Below the pieces are notes generated by a model. The model ran no database searches, was not told the origin of the DNA, and was given only the letters and a program-made list of their open reading frames with translations. 64,000 nt of DNA. Origin: a bacterium (GTDB lineage: Bacteria; Joyebacterota; Joyebacteria; Joyebacterales; Joyebacteraceae). Both the position numbers and the translations under genes were made by a program. Within the stretch, counting starts at the first letter, position 1, and each line of letters starts with the position of its first letter. The stretch spans positions 19,266 to 83,265 of the forward strand of contig JAPEKQ010000011.1 in assembly GCA_029990205.1 (NCBI GenBank), read 5' to 3'. Shown here in pieces: positions 17,330-26,724 of this stretch.

Positions 17330-17899
17330 CTACCAGCCCTTCCTCGTGACGAATGCGGCGATAACGAGGCACTCGGAGCGCTCGTCGCCTATGTTCTCGC
17401 TGACGTACCCCTGGTCCATCGGAAACTGGAGCGCGTCACCCTCGCGGAGAACGACGCTGTCCTCGCCGACGGTGATCCGGACCATCCCGCGTTGGCAGAG
17501 CGCGACGACCTCGCCGAGGGAACCCTCTCGGTGGCAGCTGTCACCGGGTTCGGTGATGTGACGAGCGATGGTGCTCATGCCCCAGGGCACGTTCTTCGTC
17601 AGAAGTTCGGCCTCGATGACGCGGTCATCGGCATCACACGAGAAGGTCTTGATCCTGTCCTTGCGGGTCGTGAGAACGACGAGCGAGCGGACCTGCTCTT
17701 CGACGAAGTGCGCCGGTCGCTCCTCAAGCGCGCCGGCAATCCTCTCGAGCGCGCCTATGGTCGGGGATGTCTTGCCGCGTTCGATTTCGGAGATGTGTGT
17801 TGCCGACATTCCCGAACGGGCGGCGACCTCTTTGAGCGTCAGGTCCCGGCGGAAACGCGCCAGCCGTACTCTGCGTCCTACCTCTTCCTTCGTGGGCAT
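17330..17899 (-). CDS. XRE-cupin transcriptional regulator, copy 1
   Basis: 189 aa. Residues about 5-65 form an XRE helix-turn-helix (LTLKEVAARSGMSATHISEIERGKTSP); about 110-185 form a cupin_2 barrel (SVVLREGDALQFP). The family, like SutR or PuuR, senses a small metabolite through the cupin. Two further copies with the same layout sit directly upstream on the same strand, differing most in the cupin half. The central part, with KTFSCDADD and few conserved metal ligands, suggests a different ligand from the others. Confidence 0.85.
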   Translation of the reverse strand: MPTKEEVGRRVRLARFRRDLTLKEVAARSGMSATHISEIERGKTSPTIGALERIAGALEERPAHFVEEQVRSLVVLTTRKDRIKTFSCDADDRVIEAELLTKNVPWGMSTIARHITEPGDSCHREGSLGEVVALCQRGMVRITVGEDSVVLREGDALQFPMDQGYVSENIGDERSECLVIAAFVTRKGW

Positions 17900-17917
17900 C
17901 TTGCTGCTCCTCTGCGG

Positions 17918-18487
17918 CTATGTCGGAATGAGCACTGGTGCCGCGAGCGCAACGATCGCGTGGTGCTCTTCATCACCGAGTATCTCGATCTCGTATCCAC
18001 CATCAAGACGGAACTGCAGTGTGTCACCTTCACGGAGGACGACGCTGTCACCCGGAGTCGTGATGCGGACCATGCCGGACAGGCAGATAACCACCGACTC
18101 CGCGATGCGCGGATCCCCCGTCGTCTTGGTACCAGGAGCTATCCTGTGCTCGGTGATCTGGAGGATCCCGTCGGGAAGCCCGCGGCTGAGGAGCTCGAAA
18201 TGCGCGAGCCGTCCCTCGGCGTCCTTGAAGAAGGAGTCGGGTCCCTCGGACGCGGGTGTGAACAGGATGCGTGGGAACGACTCCTCACGCACGAAGTGCG
18301 CCGGGTTCTCCTCGAGCGCCTCCGAGATTCGCTGGAGAGCGCCGATGGTGGGGGAGGTCTTCCCCCGCTCGACCTCTGAGATGTGTGTGGCCGACATGCC
18401 GCACCGCGCGGCCACCTCCTTGAGCGTCAGACCCTTTTCGAATCGGGCCATTCTGAGCCTGCGGCCGAGCTCTTCCTTGTTCAGCAT
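17918..18487 (-). CDS. XRE-cupin transcriptional regulator, copy 2
   Basis: 189 aa. Helix-turn-helix GLTLKEVAARCGMSATHISE is nearly identical to copy 3 in the recognition helix, so the three proteins probably bind related operators. The C-terminal cupin (DSVVLREGDTLQFRLDGGYE) has diverged. GGAGGTACAGCTACAG precedes the ATG. It ends 18 bp before copy 1. Confidence 0.85.
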   Translation of the reverse strand: MLNKEELGRRLRMARFEKGLTLKEVAARCGMSATHISEVERGKTSPTIGALQRISEALEENPAHFVREESFPRILFTPASEGPDSFFKDAEGRLAHFELLSRGLPDGILQITEHRIAPGTKTTGDPRIAESVVICLSGMVRITTPGDSVVLREGDTLQFRLDGGYEIEILGDEEHHAIVALAAPVLIPT

Positions 18488-18568
18488 CTGTAGCTGTACC
18501 TCCGTCTGCTCGGTTCGGTCGCGTTGCCGCCGGCCGGAGTCGGGTTGGTTCCCGGTCTCCCGACAGGG

Positions 18569-19138
18569 CTAGGTGGCGTACAGACCGGGGGACGCGAAGA
18601 ACGCGTACCCGGTCGCGGGTTCGTCTCCGAGCGTTTCCATGGTGAAGCCATCGTCCATGCGGAACTGGATTGAATCACCCCCTCTGACGAGGTGGACCTC
18701 GTCGCCAAGCGTCACGCGCGATGCCCCTCCGGTGCAGACGACCACCATCTCGCCGATCCGGGGAGGCCAGTCCACGACCGATCCCGGCGGGAAACTCCGA
18801 TGGAATACCTGGGACATGCCTCCGGGGAGTCCGGCGCTGAGCACGCGGAACTCGCCGGGTCGTCCCGCGGCGTCCGTGTTGTAGTTCGTGCGAGCATCTG
18901 CCGCGCGCGTGAAGAGAACGCGAGGCAGGTTCTCCTCGCGGACGAAGTGCGCCGGGTTCTCGCCGAGAGCTCCTGTGATGCGCTGGAGAGCGCCGATGGT
19001 GGGTGAGGTCTTGCCTCGCTCGACCTCCGAAATGTGCGTGGCGGACATCCCCGACAGCTTCGCCACGTCCTTGAGCGTCAGCCCCTTCTCAAAGCGGGCC
19101 ATGCGCAGACGGTGTCCGAGTTCCTTCTTCGTCAGCAT
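18569..19138 (-). CDS. XRE-cupin transcriptional regulator, copy 3
   Basis: 189 aa from ATG 19138, chosen because GGATGG precedes it and the length then equals the other two; an in-frame ATG lies 12 bp further upstream. XRE domain (LTLKDVAKLSGMSATHISEV) plus cupin (VHLVRGGDSIQFRMDDGF). It is the first of the tandem and is divergent from the aminotransferase at 19461, an arrangement seen when such a regulator controls an amino-acid or polyamine catabolic gene. Confidence 0.85.
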   Translation of the reverse strand: MLTKKELGHRLRMARFEKGLTLKDVAKLSGMSATHISEVERGKTSPTIGALQRITGALGENPAHFVREENLPRVLFTRAADARTNYNTDAAGRPGEFRVLSAGLPGGMSQVFHRSFPPGSVVDWPPRIGEMVVVCTGGASRVTLGDEVHLVRGGDSIQFRMDDGFTMETLGDEPATGYAFFASPGLYAT

Positions 19139-19272
19139 GTGACCATCCAACGGTTGAGGGTTGCCAATTGCCCTCGTGTGCGGAAGTACGGTGGCTTGAG
19201 GGTTCGAATCTGAACGCGTTATCTTCAGTTACGATATCGGGTCTCGGGGAAACCCAAAAGTACCTTCACGAA

Positions 19273-19301
19273 AACCTAGCATGATATGGGAATGCGGTCA
19301 A
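19273..19301 (-). promoter_or_regulatory. Candidate promoter for the XRE-cupin cluster
   Basis: TTGACC (19301-19296), 17 bp, TAGGTT (19278-19273) on the minus strand, about 128 nt before the start of copy 3. The 322-bp gap 19139-19460 otherwise holds two copies of GGGAAACCC (19247-19255, 19338-19346) that flank this promoter and could be operator half-sites. Confidence 0.35.
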
Positions 19302-19360
19302 GTCAAATGGAGCACCGGAATTCGAGGTGTCAGTTCCGGGAAACCCCCGCCAACGTACAC

Positions 19361-19389
19361 TTGACCCCCGTCTTGAGCCCCTATACACT
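19361..19389 (+). promoter_or_regulatory. Candidate sigma-70 promoter for the MocR-type aminotransferase
   Basis: TTGACC (19361-19366), 17 bp, TACACT (19384-19389), some 70 bp before the start codon and divergent from the regulator promoter. Confidence 0.4.
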
Positions 19390-19460
19390 CTGATGTTGGC
19401 CCTTTGGCGGCGGCACACAGGTCGCCGATGTGATTCGACACGTGATGGCAGGGAGGCGAA

Positions 19461-20714
19461 ATGGTCAACGATCTCGAAGGACTGTTTTCGACGAACGCGA
19501 AGCGAATGAAGAAGTCTGTGATCCGTGAACTGCTCAAGCTCACACGCAGGCCGGAGATCATCTCGTTCGCCGGCGGTCTGCCGGACCCGAATGCGTTCCC
19601 GATCGATGAGGTCAGTGAGATCGTCGATGTGGTGCTCAAGCGTGAGGGGAAGACCGCGCTTCAGTACAGCCCGACGGAAGGCGACCCGAAGCTCAAGGAC
19701 GAGCTCATCGCGTACCACGAGCGCGAGAACGGCGTGAAGCTCACGCCGGACAACATCGTCGTGACCGTGGCGTCGCAGCAGGCGCTCGATCTCGTCGGCA
19801 AGTGCTTCATCGATCCCGGCTCTCCGGTCATCGTCGGTCGCCCGACGTACATCGGCGGGCTGTCTGCGTTCAACAACTACGGCGCGAACATGATCGGCGT
19901 GCCGCTCGACGAGGGCGGCATGCGGATGGACCTGCTCGAGGTGGAGCTGCGCAAGCTCCGCGACGCGGGGCAGCGTCCCAAGTTCATCTACGTCATTCCC
20001 GACTTCCAGAACCCGGCTGGTCTGACGATGGGTGAGGAGCGCCGCCTGGAGCTGATCGAGCTCGCGCGGAAGTACGACGTGCTCATCGTCGAGGACAGCC
20101 CGTATCGCGAGCTGCGGTACGCCGGCGAGTCCGTCAAGACCATCTACGCTCTGGAAGGAACGGGCCAGGTCGTCGGGCTTCACACCTTCTCGAAGATCCT
20201 GTTCCCGGGCATGAGGCTCGGGTGGGTCATCGGCGACGAGGCCGTCATCCAGAAGCTCGTTGTCGCGAAGCAGGCGACCGATCTCTGCACGCCCGCGTTC
20301 ACGCAGGCGATCGTGGCCGAGTTCATGTCGCGCGGGCTTCTCGGGAAGGTCATCGAGAACGTGAAGGGCATCTACTCCGACAAGCGCGCCGTGATGCTCG
20401 ACGCGCTCGACGAACACATGCCGAAGATGCCGGGTCTCGCGTGGACGAAGCCTGAGGGTGGTCTCTTTCTCTGGGTGACGCTGCCCGAGTCGATGAACGC
20501 GGACGAGCTCTTCTACGACGCCATCGAGCACAATGTGGCGTTCGTCATCGGATCGGCGTTCGACTGCACGGGCCTCCAGACGAACACGATGCGCCTCAAC
20601 TTCTCCTTCCCGACGAAGGAGGAGATCGGCGAGGGCGTGAAGCGACTCGCGAGCGTCATCGAGGAGTACGCGAAGAAGAACGGCGGGCGGAAGGACATCG
20701 TCGCAACACCCTAG
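19461..20714 (+). CDS. PLP-dependent aminotransferase, LysN/MocR-type class I/II
   Basis: 417 aa fold-type I aminotransferase. Motifs: IISFAGGLPDPNAFP at the N-terminus, YSPTEGDPKLKDELI, QNPAGLTMGEERR, VEDSPYRELRYAG and the PLP lysine in HTFSKILFPGMRLGW. The pattern is that of 2-aminoadipate or branched-chain/aromatic aminotransferases (LysN group) without the GntR domain of true MocR regulators. Substrate cannot be read from sequence. GGGAGGCGAA precedes the ATG. The divergent regulators may control it. Confidence 0.85.
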   Translation: MVNDLEGLFSTNAKRMKKSVIRELLKLTRRPEIISFAGGLPDPNAFPIDEVSEIVDVVLKREGKTALQYSPTEGDPKLKDELIAYHERENGVKLTPDNIVVTVASQQALDLVGKCFIDPGSPVIVGRPTYIGGLSAFNNYGANMIGVPLDEGGMRMDLLEVELRKLRDAGQRPKFIYVIPDFQNPAGLTMGEERRLELIELARKYDVLIVEDSPYRELRYAGESVKTIYALEGTGQVVGLHTFSKILFPGMRLGWVIGDEAVIQKLVVAKQATDLCTPAFTQAIVAEFMSRGLLGKVIENVKGIYSDKRAVMLDALDEHMPKMPGLAWTKPEGGLFLWVTLPESMNADELFYDAIEHNVAFVIGSAFDCTGLQTNTMRLNFSFPTKEEIGEGVKRLASVIEEYAKKNGGRKDIVATP

Positions 20715-20738
20715 TTATCGGGCCGTTCCGGACAGCGC

Positions 20739-20764
20739 GGGGCGGAGCCTCCGGGTTCCGCCCC
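20739..20764 (+). terminator. Terminator after the aminotransferase
   Basis: GGGGCGGA (20739-20746) and TCCGCCCC (20757-20764) form an 8-bp stem, 10-nt loop, then TTCG. Confidence 0.55.
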
Positions 20765-20919
20765 TTCGCATGCCCGGGCTTCGGGAGGTGGCAGCGAATC
20801 CATCTTGCCCGGAGCGACAGTGGGGTGATACCCTTGTGAGCTGTTGGTCATGAGCGATGGGCGGCGGGTCAGTTCTCCCGCCGGGACACTCGACACCGCA
20901 GCAGAAGGAGAGAGCGTCA

Positions 20920-22050
20920 ATGGCGAACATGGACAAGAAGGCCGATCTCGCGGGTCCGGGTATCAGCACGTACGAAGAGGTCGCGAAGATTCTGCCGTCG
21001 GACTACAAGCCGACCCTTCCGCCGCTCAAGCGGATGGAGGCGCTGTACGAGATCAAGCGGTACATCGAAGACGGCATGGCCGAGGCGCTCAATCTGCAGA
21101 TGGTGCAGGTTCCGCTCATCGTCTCGCAGGACAGCGGTGTGAACGACTATCTCGACCGTGACGGCTCGCGTACGCCGATCGACTTCCAGTGCGGTCTCGG
21201 TCTTCCGAAGAAGATCGACGCGCAGGTCGTTCAGGCTGCGACGAAGTGGAAGCGGATGGCGCTCGCGCAGTTCGACTGCGCCGTCGGCCAGGGCATCAAC
21301 ACCGACATGCGCGCGGTCCGCAAGGACTACTTCCTCGACCACGACCACAGCTCGTACGTCGATCAGTGGGACTGGGAGAAGGTCATCACGCCGCAGGACC
21401 GGAACCTCGACTACCTCATCGACACGGTCAAGAAGATCTGGAAGGTCATCTACGGGGCCGGTCAGCGCGCACAGGAGCTTTTCCCGGAGCTCAAGGGTCA
21501 GTACCCGGACTTCCCCGAGGAGCTTGAGTTCTTCCACGCCGAGGAGATCCTCGAGATGTACCCGGACCTCCCGCGGAAGCAGCGCGAGACGAAGCTCATC
21601 ATGGAGCATCCCGCGGTCTTCATCATCGGCATCGGCTGGGTCCTCAAGGACGGCTACCCGCACGAGATGCGCGCGGCCGACTACGATGACTGGGTCACGC
21701 CGACGGTCGAGAAGAACGGTGAGATGATGCACGGTCTCAACGGCGACATCCTCGTCTGGAACCCGGTGACGAAGCGTCGTCACGAGTTGACCTCGATGGG
21801 CATCCGTGTGACGAAGGACACCCTCAAGCAGCAGCTCGAGATCACGGGGCAGGAGGACTTCCTCAAGCTTCCGTACCACCAGGCCATCCTCAACGACGAG
21901 ATCCCGCTTTCCATCGGCGGCGGCATCGGACAGGCGCGTACGTACATGTACCTGCTCCGCGCCGCGCACCTCGGCGAGGTCACGGTCACGGTCTGGCCGA
22001 AGCAGCTCAAGGAGATCTGTGCCGAGCGGAATATCACCGTACTCGAGTAG
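20920..22050 (+). CDS. asnA: Aspartate-ammonia ligase (asparagine synthetase A)
   Basis: 376 aa. It makes asparagine from aspartate, ATP and ammonia, with a class II aminoacyl-tRNA-synthetase-like core. Recognisable blocks are VPLIVSQDSGVNDYLDRDG, HSSYVDQWDWEKVI, LNGDILVWNPVTKRRHELTSMGIRV and SIGGGIGQARTYMYLL near the C-terminus. E. coli AsnA is 330 aa; the extra length is a longer N-terminus and an insertion around residues 145-200. ATG 20920 sits after AGAAGGAGAGAG. Confidence 0.93.
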   Translation: MANMDKKADLAGPGISTYEEVAKILPSDYKPTLPPLKRMEALYEIKRYIEDGMAEALNLQMVQVPLIVSQDSGVNDYLDRDGSRTPIDFQCGLGLPKKIDAQVVQAATKWKRMALAQFDCAVGQGINTDMRAVRKDYFLDHDHSSYVDQWDWEKVITPQDRNLDYLIDTVKKIWKVIYGAGQRAQELFPELKGQYPDFPEELEFFHAEEILEMYPDLPRKQRETKLIMEHPAVFIIGIGWVLKDGYPHEMRAADYDDWVTPTVEKNGEMMHGLNGDILVWNPVTKRRHELTSMGIRVTKDTLKQQLEITGQEDFLKLPYHQAILNDEIPLSIGGGIGQARTYMYLLRAAHLGEVTVTVWPKQLKEICAERNITVLE

Positions 22051-22113
22051 AGCACGCGTGCTCGAGCGGATTCGCTGAGTCATCTTCCGGGCGCCCTGGT
22101 GCGCCCGGTGGAA

Positions 22114-22153
22114 GGAAACCACCTGTACGGCCATGAGCCCGCAGGTGGTTTCC
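22114..22153 (+). terminator. Perfect inverted repeat after asnA
   Basis: GGAAACCACCTG (22114-22125) pairs with CAGGTGGTTTCC (22142-22153) around a 16-nt loop. A smaller stem, GGGCGC/GCGCCC, precedes it at 22089-22106. The pair lies between asnA and buk and probably ends the asnA transcript. Confidence 0.6.
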
Positions 22154-22212
22154 TGCGTCTGGGGGCGTTGCCGCGAGTGTCGCCTCGGTCGCGCCGGGAA
22201 GACGGCTGTGCT

Positions 22213-22240
22213 TTGGGGGCGGGTGCGTTTGTGGTATCAT
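22213..22240 (+). promoter_or_regulatory. Candidate promoter for buk-ptb
   Basis: TTGGGG (22213-22218), 16 bp, TATCAT (22235-22240), 44 bp before the buk ATG, which has a strong GAGGAGGAG. Confidence 0.4.
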
Positions 22241-22283
22241 CTGCAGGGTTTATCCGGGTTCGTACGATGAGGAGGAGTCTCTG

Positions 22284-23396
22284 ATGGGTGGAAGTCCCAG
22301 GGTCCTGGCGGTCAACCCCGGCGGCATGACGACGAAGCTCGCCGTCTACGAGGGGGATGAGCGCGCGTTCGAGATGTCGGTCGATCACTCCCGCGAGGAG
22401 CTGGCGGCGTTTCCGACGATACCGGACCAGCTCGATCACCGGCTCGCGGCCATCCGGGAGGCGCTCGAGGGCGCGGGGTTCGCGGACAAGCCGTTCGACG
22501 CGGTCGTCGGGCGGGGCGGCCTCTTCCGCTCGATCCCGAGCGGGACCTACATCGTGAACGAGCAGATGATGGATGACGCCCGGACCGGATACGCGGGACA
22601 GCACGCGTCCAACCTCGGCGCGCTCCTGGCGGAGTCACTCAGGCGGACGCTCGGTGGGAACGCGTACGTCGTCGACCCGGTCTGCGTCGATGAGTTCGCC
22701 CCGGAAGCCCGTTTCTCGGGTCACCCGGATATCGAGCGCATCAGTCTTCTCCACGCGCTCAACATCAGGGCGACCGCGAAGAAGGCCGTGCGTACGCTCG
22801 ACAAGCGGCTTGCCGACGTCAACATGATCGTCGCGCATCTCGGGAGCGGAATCTCGATCGCGCCGCTCCGCAAGGGGAGGATGATCGACGTCAACAACGC
22901 GCTCTCCGGCGGGCCGTTCTCGCCGGAGCGCACGGGCGCGCTTCCATTGATCGAGATGTTCGACTTCATGATCGAGAAGGAGATGGACCCGAAGAGGATG
23001 AAGCGCTTCATCGCCAAGGAGGGCGGGCTGCTCGCGTACCTCGGGACCAACGACTTCCGCGAGGTGGAGGAGCGGTTCGAGGCCGGCGACGAGCGGACGA
23101 TCGAGGTGGTCCGCGCGATGGCCTATCAGGTTGGCAAGGAGATCGGCGCCATGGCGGCAGCGCTCGCGGGCGAGGTCGATCTGGTCGTTCTGACAGGGGC
23201 GCTCGCGAAGGCTCCCTTCTTCGTTGACCTCATCCGAAAGCGCGTTAGCTTCATAGCCGAGGTCCTGGTTCTCCCGGGTGAGAATGAACTCGAGTCACTG
23301 GCGTTCGGTGCCCTCGAGGTCCTGCGGGGAGAGGCGGAACCTCGCGTCTATCCGACCGGCTGCGCCGCGGGCGGCGAGGGTCAGGTCTGCTGGTAG
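22284..23396 (+). CDS. buk: Butyrate kinase
   Basis: 370 aa acetate/propionate/butyrate kinase of the ASKHA fold. Motifs: VLAVNPGGMTTKLAVY (phosphate loop, with the T in place of the S of acetate kinase), VVGRGGLFRSIPSGTY, IVAHLGSGISIAPLRKG and DVNNALSGGPFSPERTGALP, characteristic of Buk. It interconverts butyryl phosphate and butyrate with ATP. ptb follows 100 bp later. The usual clostridial order is ptb-buk; here it is reversed. Branched-chain acyl phosphates are equally possible substrates. Confidence 0.93.
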   Translation: MGGSPRVLAVNPGGMTTKLAVYEGDERAFEMSVDHSREELAAFPTIPDQLDHRLAAIREALEGAGFADKPFDAVVGRGGLFRSIPSGTYIVNEQMMDDARTGYAGQHASNLGALLAESLRRTLGGNAYVVDPVCVDEFAPEARFSGHPDIERISLLHALNIRATAKKAVRTLDKRLADVNMIVAHLGSGISIAPLRKGRMIDVNNALSGGPFSPERTGALPLIEMFDFMIEKEMDPKRMKRFIAKEGGLLAYLGTNDFREVEERFEAGDERTIEVVRAMAYQVGKEIGAMAAALAGEVDLVVLTGALAKAPFFVDLIRKRVSFIAEVLVLPGENELESLAFGALEVLRGEAEPRVYPTGCAAGGEGQVCW

Positions 23397-23496
23397 GCGC
23401 ATCGTCGGAGGCCCCTGAAGAGGCGGCCGCGACGCGAACTGACTGAACTGATACTGGACATTCCTGGGTTTCTGAGCATCGTTGAAAGGAGCGCGT

Positions 23497-24456
23497 ATGT
23501 CCGGAGCACAGCCTCCGAAGACCTTCGAGGAGCTCAAAGAGACAGCGCTGGCGTACGGTGAGAAGCACGGACGCGCGAAGCTGGGAGTCGCAGCGGCGTG
23601 GGACAGTCACGTGCTCGAGGCGACGCATGATGCATGGCAGCTCGGACTCGTGGATCCGGTTCTCGTGGGAGTGCCGGACCTCATCGAGGCGGCGGCAGGG
23701 AAGGCCGGGATCGACATCTCGAGCTGGGAGATCGTACCGGTCCAGGCGGGCGACGCGTACACCGCGTCGGTCGTTGCCGGGAGACGCGCGGTGGAGCTGG
23801 TGCGCGAGGGACGCGTCGACTTCCTCATGAAGGGGAAGATGCAGACGGCCGACCTGATGCGCGCCGCGCTCAACAGAGAGACGGGCATCCGCGCCGGCGG
23901 TCTGATGAGCCATCTGGCCATCCTGTGGACGCCCGCGTACGGTCGGCTCCTCTGCATGTCGGACGGCGGCATCGTGCTCAAGCCGGACCTCGTGAAGAAG
24001 AAGCAGATGATCGAGAACGCGGTCGACGCGATGCACAAGCTCGGGTGGGAGTGCCCGAACGTCGCCGTCGTCGGCGCGCTCGAACTCGTCAACCCGGAGA
24101 TGCCGCACACGCTCGACGCCGCGGCGCTGTCCAAGATGAACGAGCGCGGCCAGATCAATGGCTGCAAGATCGACGGACCGTTCGGGTTCGACAACGCCAT
24201 CAGCGCGGAGGCCGCGCGAATGAAGGGCGTCGACAGTCCGATGGCGGGGAACACGGACTTCGTCATCTTCGCCGACATCGACGTCGGGAACGTCTTCTAC
24301 AAGGCGCTCTGTTTCATGACCGAGGGCGTCCGTACGGCGGGCGTGCTCCTCGGCTCAAAGGTGCCGATCGTCATGGCGTCGAGGGCCGACGGTCCGGACA
24401 CCAAGAGGAACTCCATCATCGTGGGCACGGTCATCGCCCACGGGACGAAGCTGTAG
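23497..24456 (+). CDS. ptb: Phosphate butyryltransferase
   Basis: 319 aa, PTA/PTB family. It exchanges CoA and phosphate on butyryl or related acyl groups, feeding butyrate kinase for substrate-level phosphorylation. Motifs: FLMKGKMQTADLMRAAL, the GLMSHLAILWTPAYGRLLCM block, INGCKIDGPFGFDNAIS and VPIVMASRADG near the end. ATG 23497 follows GAAAGGAGCG; the in-frame ATG five codons earlier overlaps this ribosome-binding site and is rejected. Confidence 0.92.
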   Translation: MSGAQPPKTFEELKETALAYGEKHGRAKLGVAAAWDSHVLEATHDAWQLGLVDPVLVGVPDLIEAAAGKAGIDISSWEIVPVQAGDAYTASVVAGRRAVELVREGRVDFLMKGKMQTADLMRAALNRETGIRAGGLMSHLAILWTPAYGRLLCMSDGGIVLKPDLVKKKQMIENAVDAMHKLGWECPNVAVVGALELVNPEMPHTLDAAALSKMNERGQINGCKIDGPFGFDNAISAEAARMKGVDSPMAGNTDFVIFADIDVGNVFYKALCFMTEGVRTAGVLLGSKVPIVMASRADGPDTKRNSIIVGTVIAHGTKL

Positions 24457-24466
24457 CCGGGTCCTC

Positions 24467-24551
24467 GCGAGAGTGGCGGAACTGGCAGACGCGCTGGATT
24501 TAGGATCCAGTAGGGCAACCTGTGGGGGTTCGAGTCCCCCCTCTCGCACCA
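24467..24551 (+). tRNA. tRNA-Leu (anticodon UAG)
   Basis: Acceptor GCGAGAG pairs with CTCTCGC, then ACCA encoded. Anticodon stem CTGGA/TCCAG encloses TTTAGGA (anticodon TAG at 34-36). A long variable arm marks a type II tRNA and the T-arm is GGGGGTTCGAGTCCCCC. It lies 10 bp after ptb and 59 bp before tig. Confidence 0.97.
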
Positions 24552-24610
24552 GTCGGCGGGGTTGTCAAGGGTAGCGCCGGCAAGGCGTGGTTTATGCAAA
24601 GGAGTCACTG

Positions 24611-25954
24611 TTGCTGGTTCGTGTTGAGGAACTTGATGGGTGGAAGCGGAAGCTGCTGGTGGAGCTTTCGGAGGACGACGTCAAGACGAAGAGCGGGGAG
24701 CTTCTGAAGAAGGTCGCCGCGGATGTCGAGATGGATGGGTTCCGCAAGGGCAAGGCGCCGAAGGCGGTCATCGAACAGCGCTACGGCGCGGAGGCCATGC
24801 GGGAGGCTCTCGGGTCGCTGCTGAGCGAAGCGTATGTGGCGGCGGTGAAGGAGGCGGGCATCCATCCGGTCTGCGATCCTGACGTTCAGCTTCTCGAGGA
24901 CCAGCCGACGGATGGCAAGTACACGTTCGCCGCGACCGTCGCCGTGAAGCCGGAGTTCGAGGTCGGCGATCTGTCCGCTCTCGAGTTCACCGAGCAGGTG
25001 CCGATCGTCAGCGACGATGATGTGGGGCGCGCGGTCGAGGAGCTTCGCGAGGCCAAGGCCGAGCTCGTTGCTCCGGGACGTCCTTCGGCGTCGGGCGACT
25101 TCGTCGTGATCGATTACGACAAGCTCGATGACGACGGGAAGCCGGAGCCGGAGACCGGCCAGAAGGACTTTCCCTGCGAACTCGGAACCGGCAGACTGCC
25201 GGCCGAGCTCGAGGAAGCGCTCGTAGGAGTCAGCGTCGGCGAGCAGAAGGACGTCACGATCAACTACCCGGACGACTACGGCCACGCCGAACTCGCCGGG
25301 AAGTCGATCTCGTTCGGTGTGACCATCAAGGACGTTCGCGCGAAGCGGCTCCCGGTCGTGGACGATGAGTTCGCCCGGTCGCTTGGTCCGTTCGAGACGC
25401 TCCTGGACCTTCGGGTGAAGGTCAGAGGCCAGCTCGAGGAGCAGGCGAAGGGTATGGCGCGGGAACGGCTGTACTCCGATATCGTCGGCCGCGTCGTCGA
25501 GCAGACCGAGTTCGAGTTGCCGGAGTGCATGACCGACGACCGGCTCGACCGGATGTTCGAGCGGATGAAGAAGGAAGCCGGTGACGGCGCGCCGGAACCC
25601 GACCGCGCGGAGTTCGACAAGACGTACCGCGAGATGACCGGTCAGCGGATCCGCGCCGAGCTCATCCTGAGCACGTTCGCGTCGGAGAACGGCGTCGAGG
25701 TGACCGAGGATGACGTCAAGAAACGGATAGCCGAGCTTGCAGAGCAGCAGGGGAGAGACCCCGCGGCCGCGTACGACGAGCTCAAGGGCACCGAGATGTT
25801 CGACGAGATGTACCGCGAGCTCGAGGACCGGCTCTGGCTGGAGAAGGTGCACGAGCAGCTCGTCGACAAGGTCAAGGTGACCACGGAGTCCATCGAACTG
25901 CCGGCGTCCGATCAGGAACAGCCGGATGCAGCTGAGACGACAAGCGGCGACTGA
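24611..25954 (+). CDS. tig: Trigger factor (ribosome-associated chaperone, peptidyl-prolyl isomerase)
   Basis: 447 aa. The N-terminal ribosome-binding domain has the signature [17 protein letters not shown] (family GFRxGKxP). A FKBP-type PPIase domain follows (about 145-235: [17 protein letters not shown] ... [20 protein letters not shown]), then a helical C-terminal chaperone domain. TTG 24611 is chosen because AAAGGAG ends 6 nt before it and its product [15 protein letters not shown] lines up with the family N-terminus; GTG 24587 lies upstream of that ribosome-binding site. First of a tig-clpP-lon cluster. Confidence 0.93.
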   Translation: MLVRVEELDGWKRKLLVELSEDDVKTKSGELLKKVAADVEMDGFRKGKAPKAVIEQRYGAEAMREALGSLLSEAYVAAVKEAGIHPVCDPDVQLLEDQPTDGKYTFAATVAVKPEFEVGDLSALEFTEQVPIVSDDDVGRAVEELREAKAELVAPGRPSASGDFVVIDYDKLDDDGKPEPETGQKDFPCELGTGRLPAELEEALVGVSVGEQKDVTINYPDDYGHAELAGKSISFGVTIKDVRAKRLPVVDDEFARSLGPFETLLDLRVKVRGQLEEQAKGMARERLYSDIVGRVVEQTEFELPECMTDDRLDRMFERMKKEAGDGAPEPDRAEFDKTYREMTGQRIRAELILSTFASENGVEVTEDDVKKRIAELAEQQGRDPAAAYDELKGTEMFDEMYRELEDRLWLEKVHEQLVDKVKVTTESIELPASDQEQPDAAETTSGD

Positions 25955-25983
25955 CAACCGACACACGCCTAAGGGAGACGTGC

Positions 25984-26583
25984 ATGGGACTCACACCGTT
26001 CGTCATCGAGCAGACGCGACTTGGGGAGCGCTCGTACGACATCTTCTCGAGGCTTCTCAAGGACAACATCGTATTCATCGGCACGCCGATCGACGACAAG
26101 GTTGCGAACATCGTGATCGCGCAGCTGTTGTTCCTCGAGGCGCAGGACCACGAGCGCGACATCTATCTGTACATCAACAGCCCGGGCGGCTACGTCGCGT
26201 CGGGACTCGCGATCTACGATACGATGCAGTACATCCGGTCGGATGTGCACACGATCTGCATGGGGCAGGCGGCCAGCATGGCGGCCGTCCTTCTGTGCGC
26301 GGGGACGAAGGGTAAGCGTTCGGCGCTTCCGCACTCGAGGGTGATGATCCATCAGCCGATGGGCGGCAGCGAGGGACAGGCGAGCGACATCGAGATCTAC
26401 GCGAAGGAGATCATTCACATGCGCTCGCAGCTGGTCGATATCCTCGCCACCCACACGGGGCAGTCGCACGACCAGGTGCTCAAGGACTCCGACCGCAACT
26501 TCTTCATGTCGGCGGAGCAGGCGCTCGAGTACGGTGCGATCGATGAGGTTATCTCCCGGAAGGGTGAGATCACGGGCAAATAG
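25984..26583 (+). CDS. clpP: ATP-dependent Clp protease proteolytic subunit
   Basis: 199 aa serine protease. Catalytic triad: Ser in [11 protein letters not shown], His in MIHQPMGG, Asp in [22 protein letters not shown] marks the oxyanion region. It needs an unfoldase (ClpX, ClpA or ClpC), but none is adjacent: the next gene is lon, whereas many bacteria have clpX here. RBS AAGGGAGACGTGC. Confidence 0.97.
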   Translation: MGLTPFVIEQTRLGERSYDIFSRLLKDNIVFIGTPIDDKVANIVIAQLLFLEAQDHERDIYLYINSPGGYVASGLAIYDTMQYIRSDVHTICMGQAASMAAVLLCAGTKGKRSALPHSRVMIHQPMGGSEGQASDIEIYAKEIIHMRSQLVDILATHTGQSHDQVLKDSDRNFFMSAEQALEYGAIDEVISRKGEITGK

Positions 26584-26724
26584 CGGCAGGTTGCGGCGCA
26601 CAACGGCCGCGGTTATGTTGTGCACAAAGCGGAGGGCATCTCCGCTTCGTGCCTGGAAGCGGGCTTCGCGGACCAACGCGGTTCGCGATCACACGAGTCA
26701 GGCGGACGCACAACAGGAGATATG

